Assembly: GCA_963675935.2 (NCBI GenBank)
Contig: CAXXPV010000004.1
Span: 194,835-258,834 of the forward strand
Direction: 5' to 3'
DNA from: G963675935 sp963675935
GTDB taxonomy: Bacteria; Planctomycetota; Planctomycetia; Pirellulales; Thermoguttaceae
Length of the DNA stretch: 64,000 bases
Below, in pieces: positions 1-8,008 of the stretch. The notes beneath the pieces are model-generated. The model was not told where the DNA came from and made no database searches. It saw nothing but the letters and a program-made list of their open reading frames with translations. The position numbers and the translations under genes are program-made. How positions within the stretch are numbered: position 1 is the first letter of the stretch; each line of letters begins with the position of its first letter.

Positions 1-187
1 CAAAGGCCGTCCATAAGCCATTACGCAAATTTCGGCCGATCAGTTCAGTCCAACCCAAACTAATCACTAACAATACGTCCAAGACACACGCCGCGCCTAG
101 GGCCAGGGCCAAACCCGACCAGCTTCCGTGGACCCAGGTTTGGGGCAGCCCCGGCCACAAATAGGTTGTCCACGGCATCCTGCGCAT
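1..187 (-). CDS. Hypothetical membrane protein, N-terminal part (runs off the window)
   Basis: Reading the minus strand from an ATG at 187 (or the second ATG at 178) gives an open frame to the window edge. It begins MRRMPWTTYLWPGLPQTW and continues through a hydrophobic stretch (GLALALGAACVLDVLLVISL) that looks like one membrane segment. About 62 residues are visible. It is divergent from the thiamine gene that starts at 308. No function can be assigned; similar short 'MPWTTYLWPGLPQ' beginnings are, from memory, typical of conserved planctomycete membrane proteins. Confidence 0.6.
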   Translation of the reverse strand, partial: MRRMPWTTYLWPGLPQTWVHGSWSGLALALGAACVLDVLLVISLGWTELIGRNLRNGLWTAF

Positions 188-307
188 AGCGTCACTCCAT
201 CTCGGCCACGGAATTGTAACTTCCAAAACCCTGCGAATCAAGGCAACAAAAAGCGCCGTCAGGAGTTAGGATTGCGAAGACGTTGATGATTTGCCACACT
301 AACGATT

Positions 308-2032
308 ATGCGATTCCATTTTACCGCAGCCGCCGAACGTGCCTTGGCCATCGCGTCCGATTGGGCCAATCGCGCCGATTGTGCCGAAATCGAGCCGCCA
401 ATGCTGCTGGCCGCGTTGCTGACCGAGCCGGAGTGCCGAGCGGCCGTCATGCTTGCCCAACGGTCGATTGATTTGTCTGCCGTGTGCGGGAAATGGCCAA
501 CTCCAACGGATTTTTCTCCACCACGCGAGGGGTGTGCGGCTCAAAAACCTCTCTCGTCCAACCTTGAATGTTCGCTCCAAGCGGCTGCCGACCGCCTGGA
601 TTTTCTCCCACGGCCATTGGAATTGGCTACCGAACACCTGCTTTTGGGGCTTGCCGCGGGCGACCACGAGGTCTCCATCTGGCTTCGGCGGCGGGGAGTC
701 GATCCCGATGCCATCGAGGCGGAAATTCGCCGTCTGTACGGATACGTGCTGCCAGCAATTCCTATTGCCCCCATTACTCCCATCTCTCCTATTGATTCTG
801 TTGTCGGCAGTGTTGCCGAACCACGCGAGTCCACGGTGCTCCGCATCCTCGACGCCTCGGCCAACCGCGCCCGCGAGGGACTGCGGGTCATTGAGGATTA
901 CGTCCGCTTCGTACTCGACGACCAACATCTGACCGCTCTCTGCAAGCAGTTGCGGCACGATCTGACTGAAGCGATGGCGTCGATTTCCACCGATGGCCGG
1001 CTGGCCGCCCGCGAAACCCAGGGCGATGTCGGAACGGGATTGACCACCGATGGGGAGCGTCGTCGCGGCGATGTCACGGCCGTGGTCCGGGCGAATTTCG
1101 CTCGACTGCAAGAGTCGCTTCGCAGCTTGGAAGAGTTCGGCAAGATCGAAAGTAGCAGGCACACTCCGTGTGCCGCCGCGGACATCGGTTGGGGTGGCAG
1201 TTGCACTGCCATCCCGGGGGCGACAGTACAACTATCGCCCCAACAAAACGCAGCGGACGGCCAAAACGCAGCGGACGGCACACGGAGTGTGCCGGCTACT
1301 TTCAAGCAGCTCCGTTATCGCGTCTACACGCTCGAACGGGCGGTCGAAATCACGCGCGGCAGCATCGAAAGGCTCGCCTCGGCTCGGCTTTACGTGCTGA
1401 TCGACGGCCGAGCATCGCCCGATGAGTTCGAGCGGATTGCGAAGTCGTTGATCGGCGCCGGCGTCCATGTCGTCCAACTTCGCGACAAGCGGCTCGGCGA
1501 CCGGGAACTTTTAGACCGGGCGCGACGCTTGCGCGAGTTGACCCGAGGCACGCGGACGTTGTTCATCATGAACGACCGGCCCGATCTGGCCGCGTTGGCC
1601 TCGGCCGACGGCGTTCATGTGGGCCAGGAAGAAATTTCGGTGAAGGACGCCCGGCGAATTGTCGGCCCCGACGCGCTGGTGGGCGTTTCGACTCACAACA
1701 TCGAGCAGGCCCAGCAAGCAGTTTTGGACGGGGCCAACTACATTGGCGTCGGGCCGACGTTTCCGTCGGAGACCAAGCAGTTCGAGCGATTTCCCGGCCT
1801 TGAACTTCTCAAAGCCGTGGCAGCAGAGATTCGCTTGCCGGCATTCGCCATTGGGGGCATCATGCGAGAAAACCTGTCCGAGGTGTTGGCCGCCGGTTTC
1901 ACGCGAGTTGCTGTCAGCGGGGCAATCGCGTCGGCCGACGATCCCGGCGTGGCGGCGAAGGAACTGCTGGAAATGCTGGGGGGGACGACAACAATAGCCG
2001 GGAGCCAACGGCTCGCGGTGGAACAGCAATAG
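308..2032 (+). CDS. thiE: Thiamine phosphate synthase with N-terminal Clp-N-like and ThiD2-like domains
   Basis: Joins the thiazole and pyrimidine halves of thiamine to give thiamine phosphate. The 574 residues are far longer than a usual ThiE (about 210). Residues 1-110 resemble a Clp N-terminal repeat domain (FTAAAERALAIASDWA, LLAALL). About 175-280 is a ThiD2-like region (RILDASANRAREGLRVIEDY). About 350-560 is the ThiE barrel, with VVQLRDK, FIMNDRPDLA, DGVHVGQEE, GVGPTFPSETK and FAIGGI. Residues 281-332 are foreign: a 156-bp palindromic repeat inserted in frame between the ThiD2 and ThiE parts. The last dozen residues (TTIAGSQRLAVEQQ) are also read from a repeat. The ThiE call is firm; the role of the Clp-N-like domain is unknown. 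Confidence 0.9.
   Translation: MRFHFTAAAERALAIASDWANRADCAEIEPPMLLAALLTEPECRAAVMLAQRSIDLSAVCGKWPTPTDFSPPREGCAAQKPLSSNLECSLQAAADRLDFLPRPLELATEHLLLGLAAGDHEVSIWLRRRGVDPDAIEAEIRRLYGYVLPAIPIAPITPISPIDSVVGSVAEPRESTVLRILDASANRAREGLRVIEDYVRFVLDDQHLTALCKQLRHDLTEAMASISTDGRLAARETQGDVGTGLTTDGERRRGDVTAVVRANFARLQESLRSLEEFGKIESSRHTPCAAADIGWGGSCTAIPGATVQLSPQQNAADGQNAADGTRSVPATFKQLRYRVYTLERAVEITRGSIERLASARLYVLIDGRASPDEFERIAKSLIGAGVHVVQLRDKRLGDRELLDRARRLRELTRGTRTLFIMNDRPDLAALASADGVHVGQEEISVKDARRIVGPDALVGVSTHNIEQAQQAVLDGANYIGVGPTFPSETKQFERFPGLELLKAVAAEIRLPAFAIGGIMRENLSEVLAAGFTRVAVSGAIASADDPGVAAKELLEMLGGTTTIAGSQRLAVEQQ
1148..1303 (+). repeat. In-frame palindromic repeat (family B) inside thiE
   Basis: Two 27-bp arms (1148-1174 and 1277-1303) are inverted copies with 26 of 27 bases matching; the core is GCACACTCCGTGTGC. 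The element is 156 bp, exactly 52 codons, and keeps the thiE frame open. A second palindrome (GGCAGTTGCACTGCC region) is nested between the arms. The same arm sequence occurs at 39836-39857 and 41645-41676. Confidence 0.85.
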
Positions 2033-2099
2033 CCGGGAGCCAACGGCCCGCGGCAGAATCGCCAACACGCACCGGGGGCCATTGGCCCCCGGCTATTGG
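1993..2099 (+). repeat. Three family-A REP palindromes at the 3' end of thiE
   Basis: Two direct copies of AATAGCCGGGAGCCAACGG-type sequence are followed by an inverted copy ending GGCCCCCGGCTATTGG. The first copy lies inside the thiE reading frame. The same family recurs near 14.68, 14.74, 22.13, 52.19, 53.58, 57.19, 57.3 and 63.94 kb. Confidence 0.85.
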
Positions 2100-2123
2100 A
2101 AAACACGCGCCGTTCTCCCCCCA

Positions 2124-2780
2124 CTACCGCTCCTCGTTCAGAATCGCGTCGATGTGTTGTTCCATTTCGATCTCCACGCCGGGTCGATAGCCGACCCAAA
2201 TGGCGCGGATTTCGCCGCGGCGATTCAATAGCAGTGTGGTGGGAAAGCCCTCGAATTGGATGCGGTCGCGCAACATGCCCAGGGTCGCGCTGTCGGGATC
2301 GAAATACGTGGGCAGATCGAGTTGCAAACGCTTGAGCAGCTTGGCGGTTTCCTCCCGCAACGATTGCGTATCATCTTGAGTTTGCCCTCCGGCCGGACAT
2401 GAGACGGCCAGCAACTGGAACGCCGGGTGGCCGGCGAATCGCTGCCGGATCTGCGTCAAATGAGGCAATTCCGCGCGGCAGGGCGGGCACCACCAGCCCC
2501 AAAAGTTCAGCAAGGTCACGCGGCCTTGGAGATTCTCCAAGGAAACCGGCGACGGATTGCCCGTCAGCGGATCGAGTTCCAGGAATACGAGCGATTCGCC
2601 CACGCCGGCATGGGCCGTGGGATCGGGGGCGATGCCCTGATACGATCGAATCATCAGGTAGAACACGGCCGCGACGACAAGGATGATCGTCGGGATAATG
2701 GCCGATTTGATCCGCCGAGCCGTCTGGGGCGGATACTTGGCGTCGTCCGGGTCTTTTTCTTTCGATCTGCGGGTTGCCAT
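2124..2780 (-). CDS. Membrane-anchored TlpA-type thioredoxin family protein
   Basis: A probable extracytoplasmic thiol-disulfide oxidoreductase of the TlpA/ResA group (218 residues). One N-terminal membrane helix (SAIIPTIILVVAAVFYLMI) follows a short charged stretch. The thioredoxin fold then has LLNFWGWWCPPCRAELPHL, where WCPPC is the redox centre, and FEGFPTTLLLNRRGEI, with the cis-proline loop (GFPTT). The ATG at 2780 is preceded by GGAGAG at good spacing, so it is preferred to the TTG further upstream. It converges on thiE, with REPs between them. The substrate is unknown; cytochrome c maturation is possible for this family but nothing nearby shows it. Confidence 0.85.
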   Translation of the reverse strand: MATRRSKEKDPDDAKYPPQTARRIKSAIIPTIILVVAAVFYLMIRSYQGIAPDPTAHAGVGESLVFLELDPLTGNPSPVSLENLQGRVTLLNFWGWWCPPCRAELPHLTQIRQRFAGHPAFQLLAVSCPAGGQTQDDTQSLREETAKLLKRLQLDLPTYFDPDSATLGMLRDRIQFEGFPTTLLLNRRGEIRAIWVGYRPGVEIEMEQHIDAILNEER

Positions 2781-2849
2781 GGTTGTTGTCTCTCCAGCCA
2801 AGTAGGTTATGCTTTAGCCTAGCGCGGCAGAGCCGCAACCCCGGGGGGC

Positions 2850-2963
2850 TTAGGTCTTTGGGCTTGGGTCTTTGTGCCAAGACCTAAGTCCAAAGACCCA
2901 AGACCCATCCCAACACAGCCAAACATTGAGGACATTTCCTCAATCCTGAAACCTAATGGCATA
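2850..2963. repeat. Palindromic intergenic repeats
   Basis: TTGGGTCTTTG at about 2866 is mirrored by CAAAGACCCAA at about 2895, giving a long imperfect hairpin. The adjoining 2924-2963 (ACATTGAGGA...ACCTAATGGCAT) recurs inverted at the far end of the window, 63961-64000. No gene is seen between 2781 and 3025. Confidence 0.6.
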
Positions 2964-3025
2964 ACGAATATATCAAAACGGCAATCTACAGAAGTGTAGA
3001 TGCAACCTTGGGAAAGTAAAGCCTT

Positions 3026-3568
3026 ATGCGGTACGAAGTTGAAATGAAGTTCGCGGTGGCCGATCTCGCAACATTGGAAAACAGGCTTTCAGGGCTTGGG
3101 GCGACGATCGGCGCCGCCGAGTCGGAAGTAGACGTGTATTTCGCCCATCCGGCCCGCGATTTCGCCAAAACCGACGAAGCCCTGCGAATTCGCCGCAAGG
3201 CGGCAGCGAACTTCATCGCCTACAAAGGCCCGAAAATCGACGCCGAAACCAAAACCCGGCGGGAGATCGACCTGCCCTTGCCGCCGGGCGAGGAATCGGC
3301 CCAGGCGTGGACCGGCCTGATCGAGGCGTTGGGTTTCACGGCCGTCGGCCAAGTGCGAAAGTCGCGACGCAAGGCACATGTCGATTGGCAAGGCCAAAGC
3401 ATCGAGGTTTCGCTCGACGAGGTTGAACGGCTTGGTGGTTTCGCGGAACTGGAACTGGTCGTCGAGTCTGACGATGTCGAGCGGGCCAAGGCATGCATCA
3501 CGTCGCTGGCCGAATCGCTCTCGCTCGGGCGTGGCGAGCGTCGGAGCTATTTGGAGCTTTTAATGTAG
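3026..3568 (+). CDS. CYTH-domain (class IV adenylate cyclase / CyaB-like) protein
   Basis: 180 residues, the usual length for CyaB-like CYTH proteins. The signature EVEMKF near the N-terminus corresponds to the family's ExExK strand. Basic and acidic pairs expected in the tunnel fold follow: LRIRRK, YKGPK, TKTRREI and ELELVVES. CYTH proteins bind nucleotides, thiamine triphosphate or inorganic triphosphate, and the substrate cannot be told from sequence. The thiamine synthase 1 kb away makes thiamine triphosphatase an idea only. An ATG within GCCTTATGCGG starts the gene; no strong ribosome site is seen. Confidence 0.8.
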   Translation: MRYEVEMKFAVADLATLENRLSGLGATIGAAESEVDVYFAHPARDFAKTDEALRIRRKAAANFIAYKGPKIDAETKTRREIDLPLPPGEESAQAWTGLIEALGFTAVGQVRKSRRKAHVDWQGQSIEVSLDEVERLGGFAELELVVESDDVERAKACITSLAESLSLGRGERRSYLELLM

Positions 3569-3663
3569 TACTCCTCACGCTCCGCGTGAGAATGCTAGAG
3601 TGCAATGTACTCCTCACGCTCCGCGACTGTTCGACAACGGCCCTCGCACGGTGTGCGGGGAGT
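3569..3663. repeat. Palindromic repeats (family K)
   Basis: TACTCCTCACGCTCCGCG occurs twice (about 3569 and 3609) and ends with an inverted partner, CGGTGTGCGGGGAGTAC. It fills the gap between the CYTH gene and the convergent methyltransferase-like gene. Confidence 0.7.
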
Positions 3664-3674
3664 ACAAAACACGG

Positions 3675-4232
3675 CTATGCCGCGCGGCGGGCTGCGACCG
3701 AGGCCAGGGCGTCGATCTCCTGCCGCGGCTTGAGCGTCAACAACGCCGAGCCGTCTTCCGCCGTTCGCTCGACGAACACCAACGACTGCTCGTGCAGCAT
3801 CCGAGGCACAAAAAACCAAGTCCGGGCGAACGCGGGCGAATCCATCTCGGCCGGAACGATCAGCAGATCGACCTTGCCCAGCGAGTTGGCCACTCGCATG
3901 AGCGTCTCGGCGGGGTCTCCCGGCACGAGTTGCACCCGGACTCCATCGGCTCGCAGCAGTTGATGGGCGGCTTTCAGCGACAGACCAGGGCCATCCGTCT
4001 CGCAACGTCCTTCAAAACGATCCATGCCGACATAGTGGATGGCCTCGCCCGGCGAAGCACGCCGGGCAGCCTCGATCATTCGCGCTGCCCGCTGGCCGGC
4101 GCCGATGCCCAATTCGGCGATCTTTCGGGCATGGCAACGTCGGATGGCCTGGCAAGCCGGGCAATCGGGTTGCGATTTTGGAATCGGAAGACAACGAGAA
4201 CAAAACGACCGCAATTGGCTGAGAATCGACAA
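3675..4232 (-). CDS. Putative class I SAM-dependent methyltransferase-like protein
   Basis: 185 residues if started at the TTG at 4232, which sits 6 nt after AAGGAGG; a TTG at 4253 and a GTG at 4238 are alternatives. The stretch KIAELGIGAGQRAARMIEAA resembles the SAM-binding motif I of Rossmann methyltransferases, and IHYVGMDRFE could be motif II. Two CxxC-like cysteine pairs lie near the N-terminus (PDCPACQAI). The predicted fold is short and lacks a clear substrate motif, so activity is uncertain. No operon partner; it lies between REPs and a divergent fabH. Confidence 0.55.
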   Translation of the reverse strand: MSILSQLRSFCSRCLPIPKSQPDCPACQAIRRCHARKIAELGIGAGQRAARMIEAARRASPGEAIHYVGMDRFEGRCETDGPGLSLKAAHQLLRADGVRVQLVPGDPAETLMRVANSLGKVDLLIVPAEMDSPAFARTWFFVPRMLHEQSLVFVERTAEDGSALLTLKPRQEIDALASVAARRAA

Positions 4233-4469
4233 CGTCACCCTCCTTGGCGGCAAGCGAATCCACGGCCTGGGATAAACATAAATTCGGCAGAAACCCGGTG
4301 TGGAATTCAGCCGGATTGTTGAACACAGCCATTTGAGGGGGCTTAGGCACGAGAACCCCAGAATCTTGATCTGGCTCTGACTGCCTCCGGCCTATTCAGG
4401 CGTGGCCCAATCCTGTATTCTGGTGGGGTAAAGAATGGAGTAGTATTCAATGATGTTTCCTGGCGGAGG

Positions 4470-5492
4470 TTGGATGTAATGAAGTATGCCGCGATCGGCC
4501 CCGTGGCGATCTACTTGCCGGAAAAGGTCGAGGATAACGATTTTCTTGGCGCTAAGTACCCCCGATGGGATATGGATCTGATTTACGCCAAGACGGGCAT
4601 CCGGCAGCGGCACATCGCCGCTCCGGGCGAGTGCGCCTCGGACCTGGGTGTGGCGGCGGCCGAACGGCTATTCACCGAGCATAATATCGACCGCGGTTCG
4701 ATCGACTTCCTCCTGTTTTGCACGCAGACGCCCGACTATCCTTTGCCGACGACCGCCTGCCTGATCCAAGATCGACTGGGGCTCCCCAAATCGATCGGTG
4801 CGTTGGATTTTAACCTTGGCTGTTCGGGCTATGTGTATGGGCTGGCGATGGCCGACGGCCTGATTCGTAGCGGCACGGCGCGCCGCGTATTGTTGATTAC
4901 GGCCGAAACCTACACAAAATACATCGACCCGACCGACCGTTCGCTTCGGACGATTTTCGGCGACGGCGCGGCCGCGACGTTGGTCGAGGCGTCGGAAGAG
5001 CCGTCGCTCGCAGGGTTTGTTTTTGGCACCGACGGCAGCGGCGCCAACATGCTTCTGGTTGGCGAGGGCGGCGCCCGACCGGCAGCCGACGCCATTCAGC
5101 CGCGTCATCGCCGGCGGTGGCCCAGCAGTTTGTACATGGACGGGCCGGAACTGGTCAAGTTCTCGCTCGACATTGCCCCGCCGCTGATCGACCAGGTTTT
5201 AGCCAAGGCTGAATGGACCAGCGACCAGATCGACATGTATCTGATTCATCAGGCCACGAAGTTCATGCTCGACCACTTGCGCGTTCGGCTTTCGCTCGAC
5301 TTTGAACACACGCCCGAGGCGATCGAGGACTATGGCAACACGGTTTCGTCGACGATTCCGATCTTGATCTGCGATCTTCGAGAGTCGGGGCGTCTGCGGC
5401 CTGGCAAGCAAACGCTTCTGATGGGGTTCGGCGTCGGGCTTTCGTGGGCGGGCTGCGTGTGGACCGAGACTTGGTCGTCCCAGCAGGTTTAG
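4470..5492 (+). CDS. fabH: 3-oxoacyl-ACP synthase III (FabH/KAS III-like)
   Basis: Condenses acyl-CoA with malonyl-ACP to start fatty acid synthesis; KAS III relatives also make other ketides. The thiolase-fold triad is present: Cys in NLGCSGYVYGL, His in LIHQATKFM and Asn in YGNTVSSTIP. It is 340 residues, close to the family norm. GGAGG lies 4 nt before the ATG at 4470 and about 13 nt before a second ATG at 4479 (MKYAAIGP), so either could start it. It is not linked to other fab genes here (fabZ and fabI are 11 kb away). The less standard C-terminal glycine loop leaves open a role in a specialised lipid or hydrocarbon pathway. Confidence 0.88.
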   Translation: MDVMKYAAIGPVAIYLPEKVEDNDFLGAKYPRWDMDLIYAKTGIRQRHIAAPGECASDLGVAAAERLFTEHNIDRGSIDFLLFCTQTPDYPLPTTACLIQDRLGLPKSIGALDFNLGCSGYVYGLAMADGLIRSGTARRVLLITAETYTKYIDPTDRSLRTIFGDGAAATLVEASEEPSLAGFVFGTDGSGANMLLVGEGGARPAADAIQPRHRRRWPSSLYMDGPELVKFSLDIAPPLIDQVLAKAEWTSDQIDMYLIHQATKFMLDHLRVRLSLDFEHTPEAIEDYGNTVSSTIPILICDLRESGRLRPGKQTLLMGFGVGLSWAGCVWTETWSSQQV

Positions 5493-5753
5493 CAGCCGGC
5501 GAAAAAGATAGGGCTGGGGCGGCGGTTGCACTGCCCCCCGGCTTTAGCGGCGGCGTCAAAATAACCTATCCTTTTCCAAGGAACGCTAATTTCCGCTAAT
5601 TGACGCTAATAAAAGGTGATTCGCAAAGATTCGTGAGAATTAGCGTTCTTGTGTGCTGTTTGGATGTTCCTTGGTTTTGGGGGGCGGCAGTGCAACTGCC
5701 GCCACAACAATACCGCCCCCTCAACAATGTCTTCTTCGCGTTCAGGTGTTTTC
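5493..5753. repeat. Gene-free gap with palindromic repeats
   Basis: Holds GGGGCGGCGGTTGCACTGCC at about 5517, a small CGCTAATTxxCGCTAAT motif (5586-5610) and GGCGGCAGTGCAACTGCCGCC (about 5684-5704). The last is a near-perfect palindrome related to the one nested in the thiE insertion. A similar CGCTAAT motif recurs at 47500-47550. Confidence 0.6.
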
Positions 5754-6737
5754 ATGCCGCGCAAAGTGCTCATTACCGGCATTACCGGCCAAGACGGCTC
5801 CTATCTGGCTCAATTCTTGCTCGAAAAAGGCTACGAAGTCCACGGCATGGTCCGCCGCTCGAGCACCGAACACTTCGAGCGGATCGAGGGCCTGCACGAC
5901 CGCATCGAACTCCATCAGGCCGACCTGCTCGATCAGCTTTCGATCGTCACGATCATGCAGGACATCCGGCCGCACGAAGTCTACAACTTCGCGGCGCAAA
6001 GTTTCGTGCCCACCAGTTGGCAGCAGCCGCTGTTGACCGGCGAGTTCACCGCGTTGGGCGTTTTGCGGATGCTCGAAGCCGTCCGGCTGGTCGATCCCAA
6101 CATTCGATTTTATCAGGCCAGCAGCAGTGAGATGTTCGGCGAAATTCGTGAAGAGCCGCAGAACGAGCAGACGCCGTTCTGGCCTCGCAGCCCTTACGGC
6201 GTATCAAAGGTCTACGGCCATTGGATCACGGTGAACTACCGCGAGAGCTACAACATCTTCGCCTGTTCGGGCATCATGTTCAACCACGAGTCGCCGCTTC
6301 GGGGCAAGGAGTTCGTCAGCCGGAAGATCACCAACGCCGTGGCGAGGATCAAACACGGCCTTCAGGAAAAACTGTCGTTGGGCAATCTCGACGCCCTGCG
6401 CGACTGGGGTTTCGCCGGCGATTACGTCGAAGCCGCCTGGGCGATGCTTCAGCAGGACAAGCCCGACGACTACGTGGTGGCCACCGGCGTGAAGCATTCG
6501 GTCCGCGAGTTGGTCGAGTTGGCGTTCAGCCGGGTCGGTCTCGATTGGCGCGACTATGTGGTGAGCGATCCCTCGCTGATCCGACCGGCCGAGGTCAACA
6601 CGCTCTGCGGCGACGCTGCCAAGGCCCGGCGCGTTTTGGGCTGGCGGCCGAAGGTCGATTTCGCCGAGCTGGTCCACATGATGGTCGATGCCGACATGGA
6701 GCACGTGCGGCGGGAAATCGCGGGGCTGAGCGGGTGA
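5754..6737 (+). CDS. gmd: GDP-mannose 4,6-dehydratase
   Basis: Converts GDP-D-mannose to GDP-4-keto-6-deoxymannose, the precursor of fucose/rhamnose-type sugars for surface polysaccharides. It is an extended short-chain dehydrogenase: the NAD(P) motif is ITGITGQDGSYLAQ, the active site is SSSEMFG and YGVSKVYG (YxxxK), and FNHESPLRG is typical of Gmd. 327 residues from the ATG at 5754. An upstream in-frame ATG (5727) would add nine residues that precede the normal family start. No nucleotide-sugar partner gene is adjacent. Confidence 0.92.
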   Translation: MPRKVLITGITGQDGSYLAQFLLEKGYEVHGMVRRSSTEHFERIEGLHDRIELHQADLLDQLSIVTIMQDIRPHEVYNFAAQSFVPTSWQQPLLTGEFTALGVLRMLEAVRLVDPNIRFYQASSSEMFGEIREEPQNEQTPFWPRSPYGVSKVYGHWITVNYRESYNIFACSGIMFNHESPLRGKEFVSRKITNAVARIKHGLQEKLSLGNLDALRDWGFAGDYVEAAWAMLQQDKPDDYVVATGVKHSVRELVELAFSRVGLDWRDYVVSDPSLIRPAEVNTLCGDAAKARRVLGWRPKVDFAELVHMMVDADMEHVRREIAGLSG

Positions 6738-6750
6738 AGAGACCTGCATA

Positions 6751-7304
6751 AACCGTTAATCAGATGATGCCGCTTGTTCCCTGTATTCTATCCTTTTTCG
6801 CCCAAAGAAGATGAAGAAAGCAATCTGGCTCTTTGCGGGATTTATCTTGGGTGTTGCGGTCACGCTCACTGTCCAATATGTCTGCTTATGTTTTCGTGTG
6901 CCCGTCCGCATCATTCCTCCAACAGCCTATATTGCTCCTCAGTCAGTCTCTTTAGATATTGGTAAAATGATCCTTGTGAAATCAAAGGAAGGTTCAGCAC
7001 TCATAAACTTTACTTCGCATGGAGAATATGGGTCAGAATCGACATACCGATGGCGCTTTCGATCACAAACGGGAGATGAGACAAAAGGTGAGGGCAGGGT
7101 GAAAGAAAACGGTGGCACGTGTTCGCCCATCGCGGTCGGTAGCGCTAAACTGTTGTGGTCCTGGGGGTCCAAAGAAAACTGCTGGTTGTATTACTTCGAC
7201 CAGGATGCAACGGTTCAATTGCTGCCGGACAAGACTTTCGACACGGAGGAACTGAAACTGTAGGGGGCACCGCTGATTGTGGCAGAATAAACAACCGTTA
7301 ATCA
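6751..7304. repeat. 12-bp direct repeats bracketing a small AT-rich gene
   Basis: AACCGTTAATCA occurs at 6751-6762 and again at 7293-7304, in the same orientation. The segment between them holds a single hypothetical gene and is visibly AT-richer than its surroundings. Confidence 0.5.
6811..7263 (+). CDS. Hypothetical protein with N-terminal membrane anchor
   Basis: 150 residues. MKKAIWLFAGFILGVAVTLTVQ is a typical signal-anchor, and the rest is predicted to lie outside the membrane with no motif I recognise. Two Cys pairs are visible (YVCLCF near the anchor; later single Cys in GGTCSP and KENCWL). The codon use and base composition are AT-richer than neighbouring genes. With the flanking direct repeats this suggests acquired DNA. 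Confidence 0.6.
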   Translation: MKKAIWLFAGFILGVAVTLTVQYVCLCFRVPVRIIPPTAYIAPQSVSLDIGKMILVKSKEGSALINFTSHGEYGSESTYRWRFRSQTGDETKGEGRVKENGGTCSPIAVGSAKLLWSWGSKENCWLYYFDQDATVQLLPDKTFDTEELKL

Positions 7305-7320
7305 AAGAAGTTTACCGTCC

Positions 7321-7515
7321 TCAATCATAGACTGCATCACCCTCGGAATAGCCGGCAAGGAACTGTTCCGTGGTCAACGCCTTCCAGGACTGCTCCTCGG
7401 CTGTGTCGGGAACGAGCAACACGACACGAATTTGCTCTCGCTCTTGAATTTCCCGTGCAACGCCCGGCGGAACCGTGAGTGTGTGGTCCGGGTTCAGTTG
7501 AGCTTGGAATTCCAA
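7321..7515 (-). CDS. Small hypothetical protein, possible antitoxin-like
   Basis: 64 residues beginning MEFQAQLNPDHTLTVPPGV. The opening strands resemble the start of AbrB/SpoVT-type DNA-binding folds (short strand, polar turn, 'LTVPPG'), but this is weak. It is in the same direction as the small gene just upstream, with about 12 nt between them, so the two probably form an operon. No toxin domain is recognised in either. Confidence 0.5.
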   Translation of the reverse strand: MEFQAQLNPDHTLTVPPGVAREIQEREQIRVVLLVPDTAEEQSWKALTTEQFLAGYSEGDAVYD

Positions 7516-7527
7516 TGTTTTTATGGC

Positions 7528-7743
7528 TCACTCTTCTCCGAGTTCAACAATCGTAAAAACTCTTTGAAGTCGTTCGGTAGCCGGATCGTAGCCATAGTGG
7601 ATTTGCCGCATGAGTTCGAGGGCTTCGAGACGTTCCTCCGGCGTTTTCTTGAGCCAGTAGGTCCGATCCTCCTCGGCGGCCTCCGCGACCGACATCACCG
7701 AGAAGGCGGTTTTGTCAATTTTTGACGATTGCACAAGCGACAT
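7528..7743 (-). CDS. Small conserved hypothetical protein (KIDKTAFSV family)
   Basis: 71 residues from the ATG at 7743, which has GGAG upstream; a GTG at 7776 would add 11 residues. The pattern KIDKTAFSV...YWLKKTPEERLEALELMRQIHYGYDPATERLQRV is, from memory, a conserved small protein often found beside nucleotidyltransferase-type genes in bacteria. Here no nucleotidyltransferase follows; instead the gene for a 64-residue protein does. Function unknown. Confidence 0.6.
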   Translation of the reverse strand: MSLVQSSKIDKTAFSVMSVAEAAEEDRTYWLKKTPEERLEALELMRQIHYGYDPATERLQRVFTIVELGEE

Positions 7744-8008
7744 GGGCGGCCGTTCTCCTTCCGTTAATTCTACCACGCGGGGGCTCGCCCGCCAATCGGA
7801 CTATATCGGGCAAGAGGGGGAAAGGGGAAAGGGGGGAAATGGGAAGAAAAACGGGCGGCCTTTGGATGTAAAATTTTCGTCAATGTCTATTTCCTTTTCC
7901 CTCCTTCCCATTTTCCCTTTTCACACTCGTTTTTCGATCGCTCGAAGGCCGAAGACTATACCGTATGGCTTGATTTTGACGGACTTTGCGCCTAGGATAA
8001 TTGCAGCC

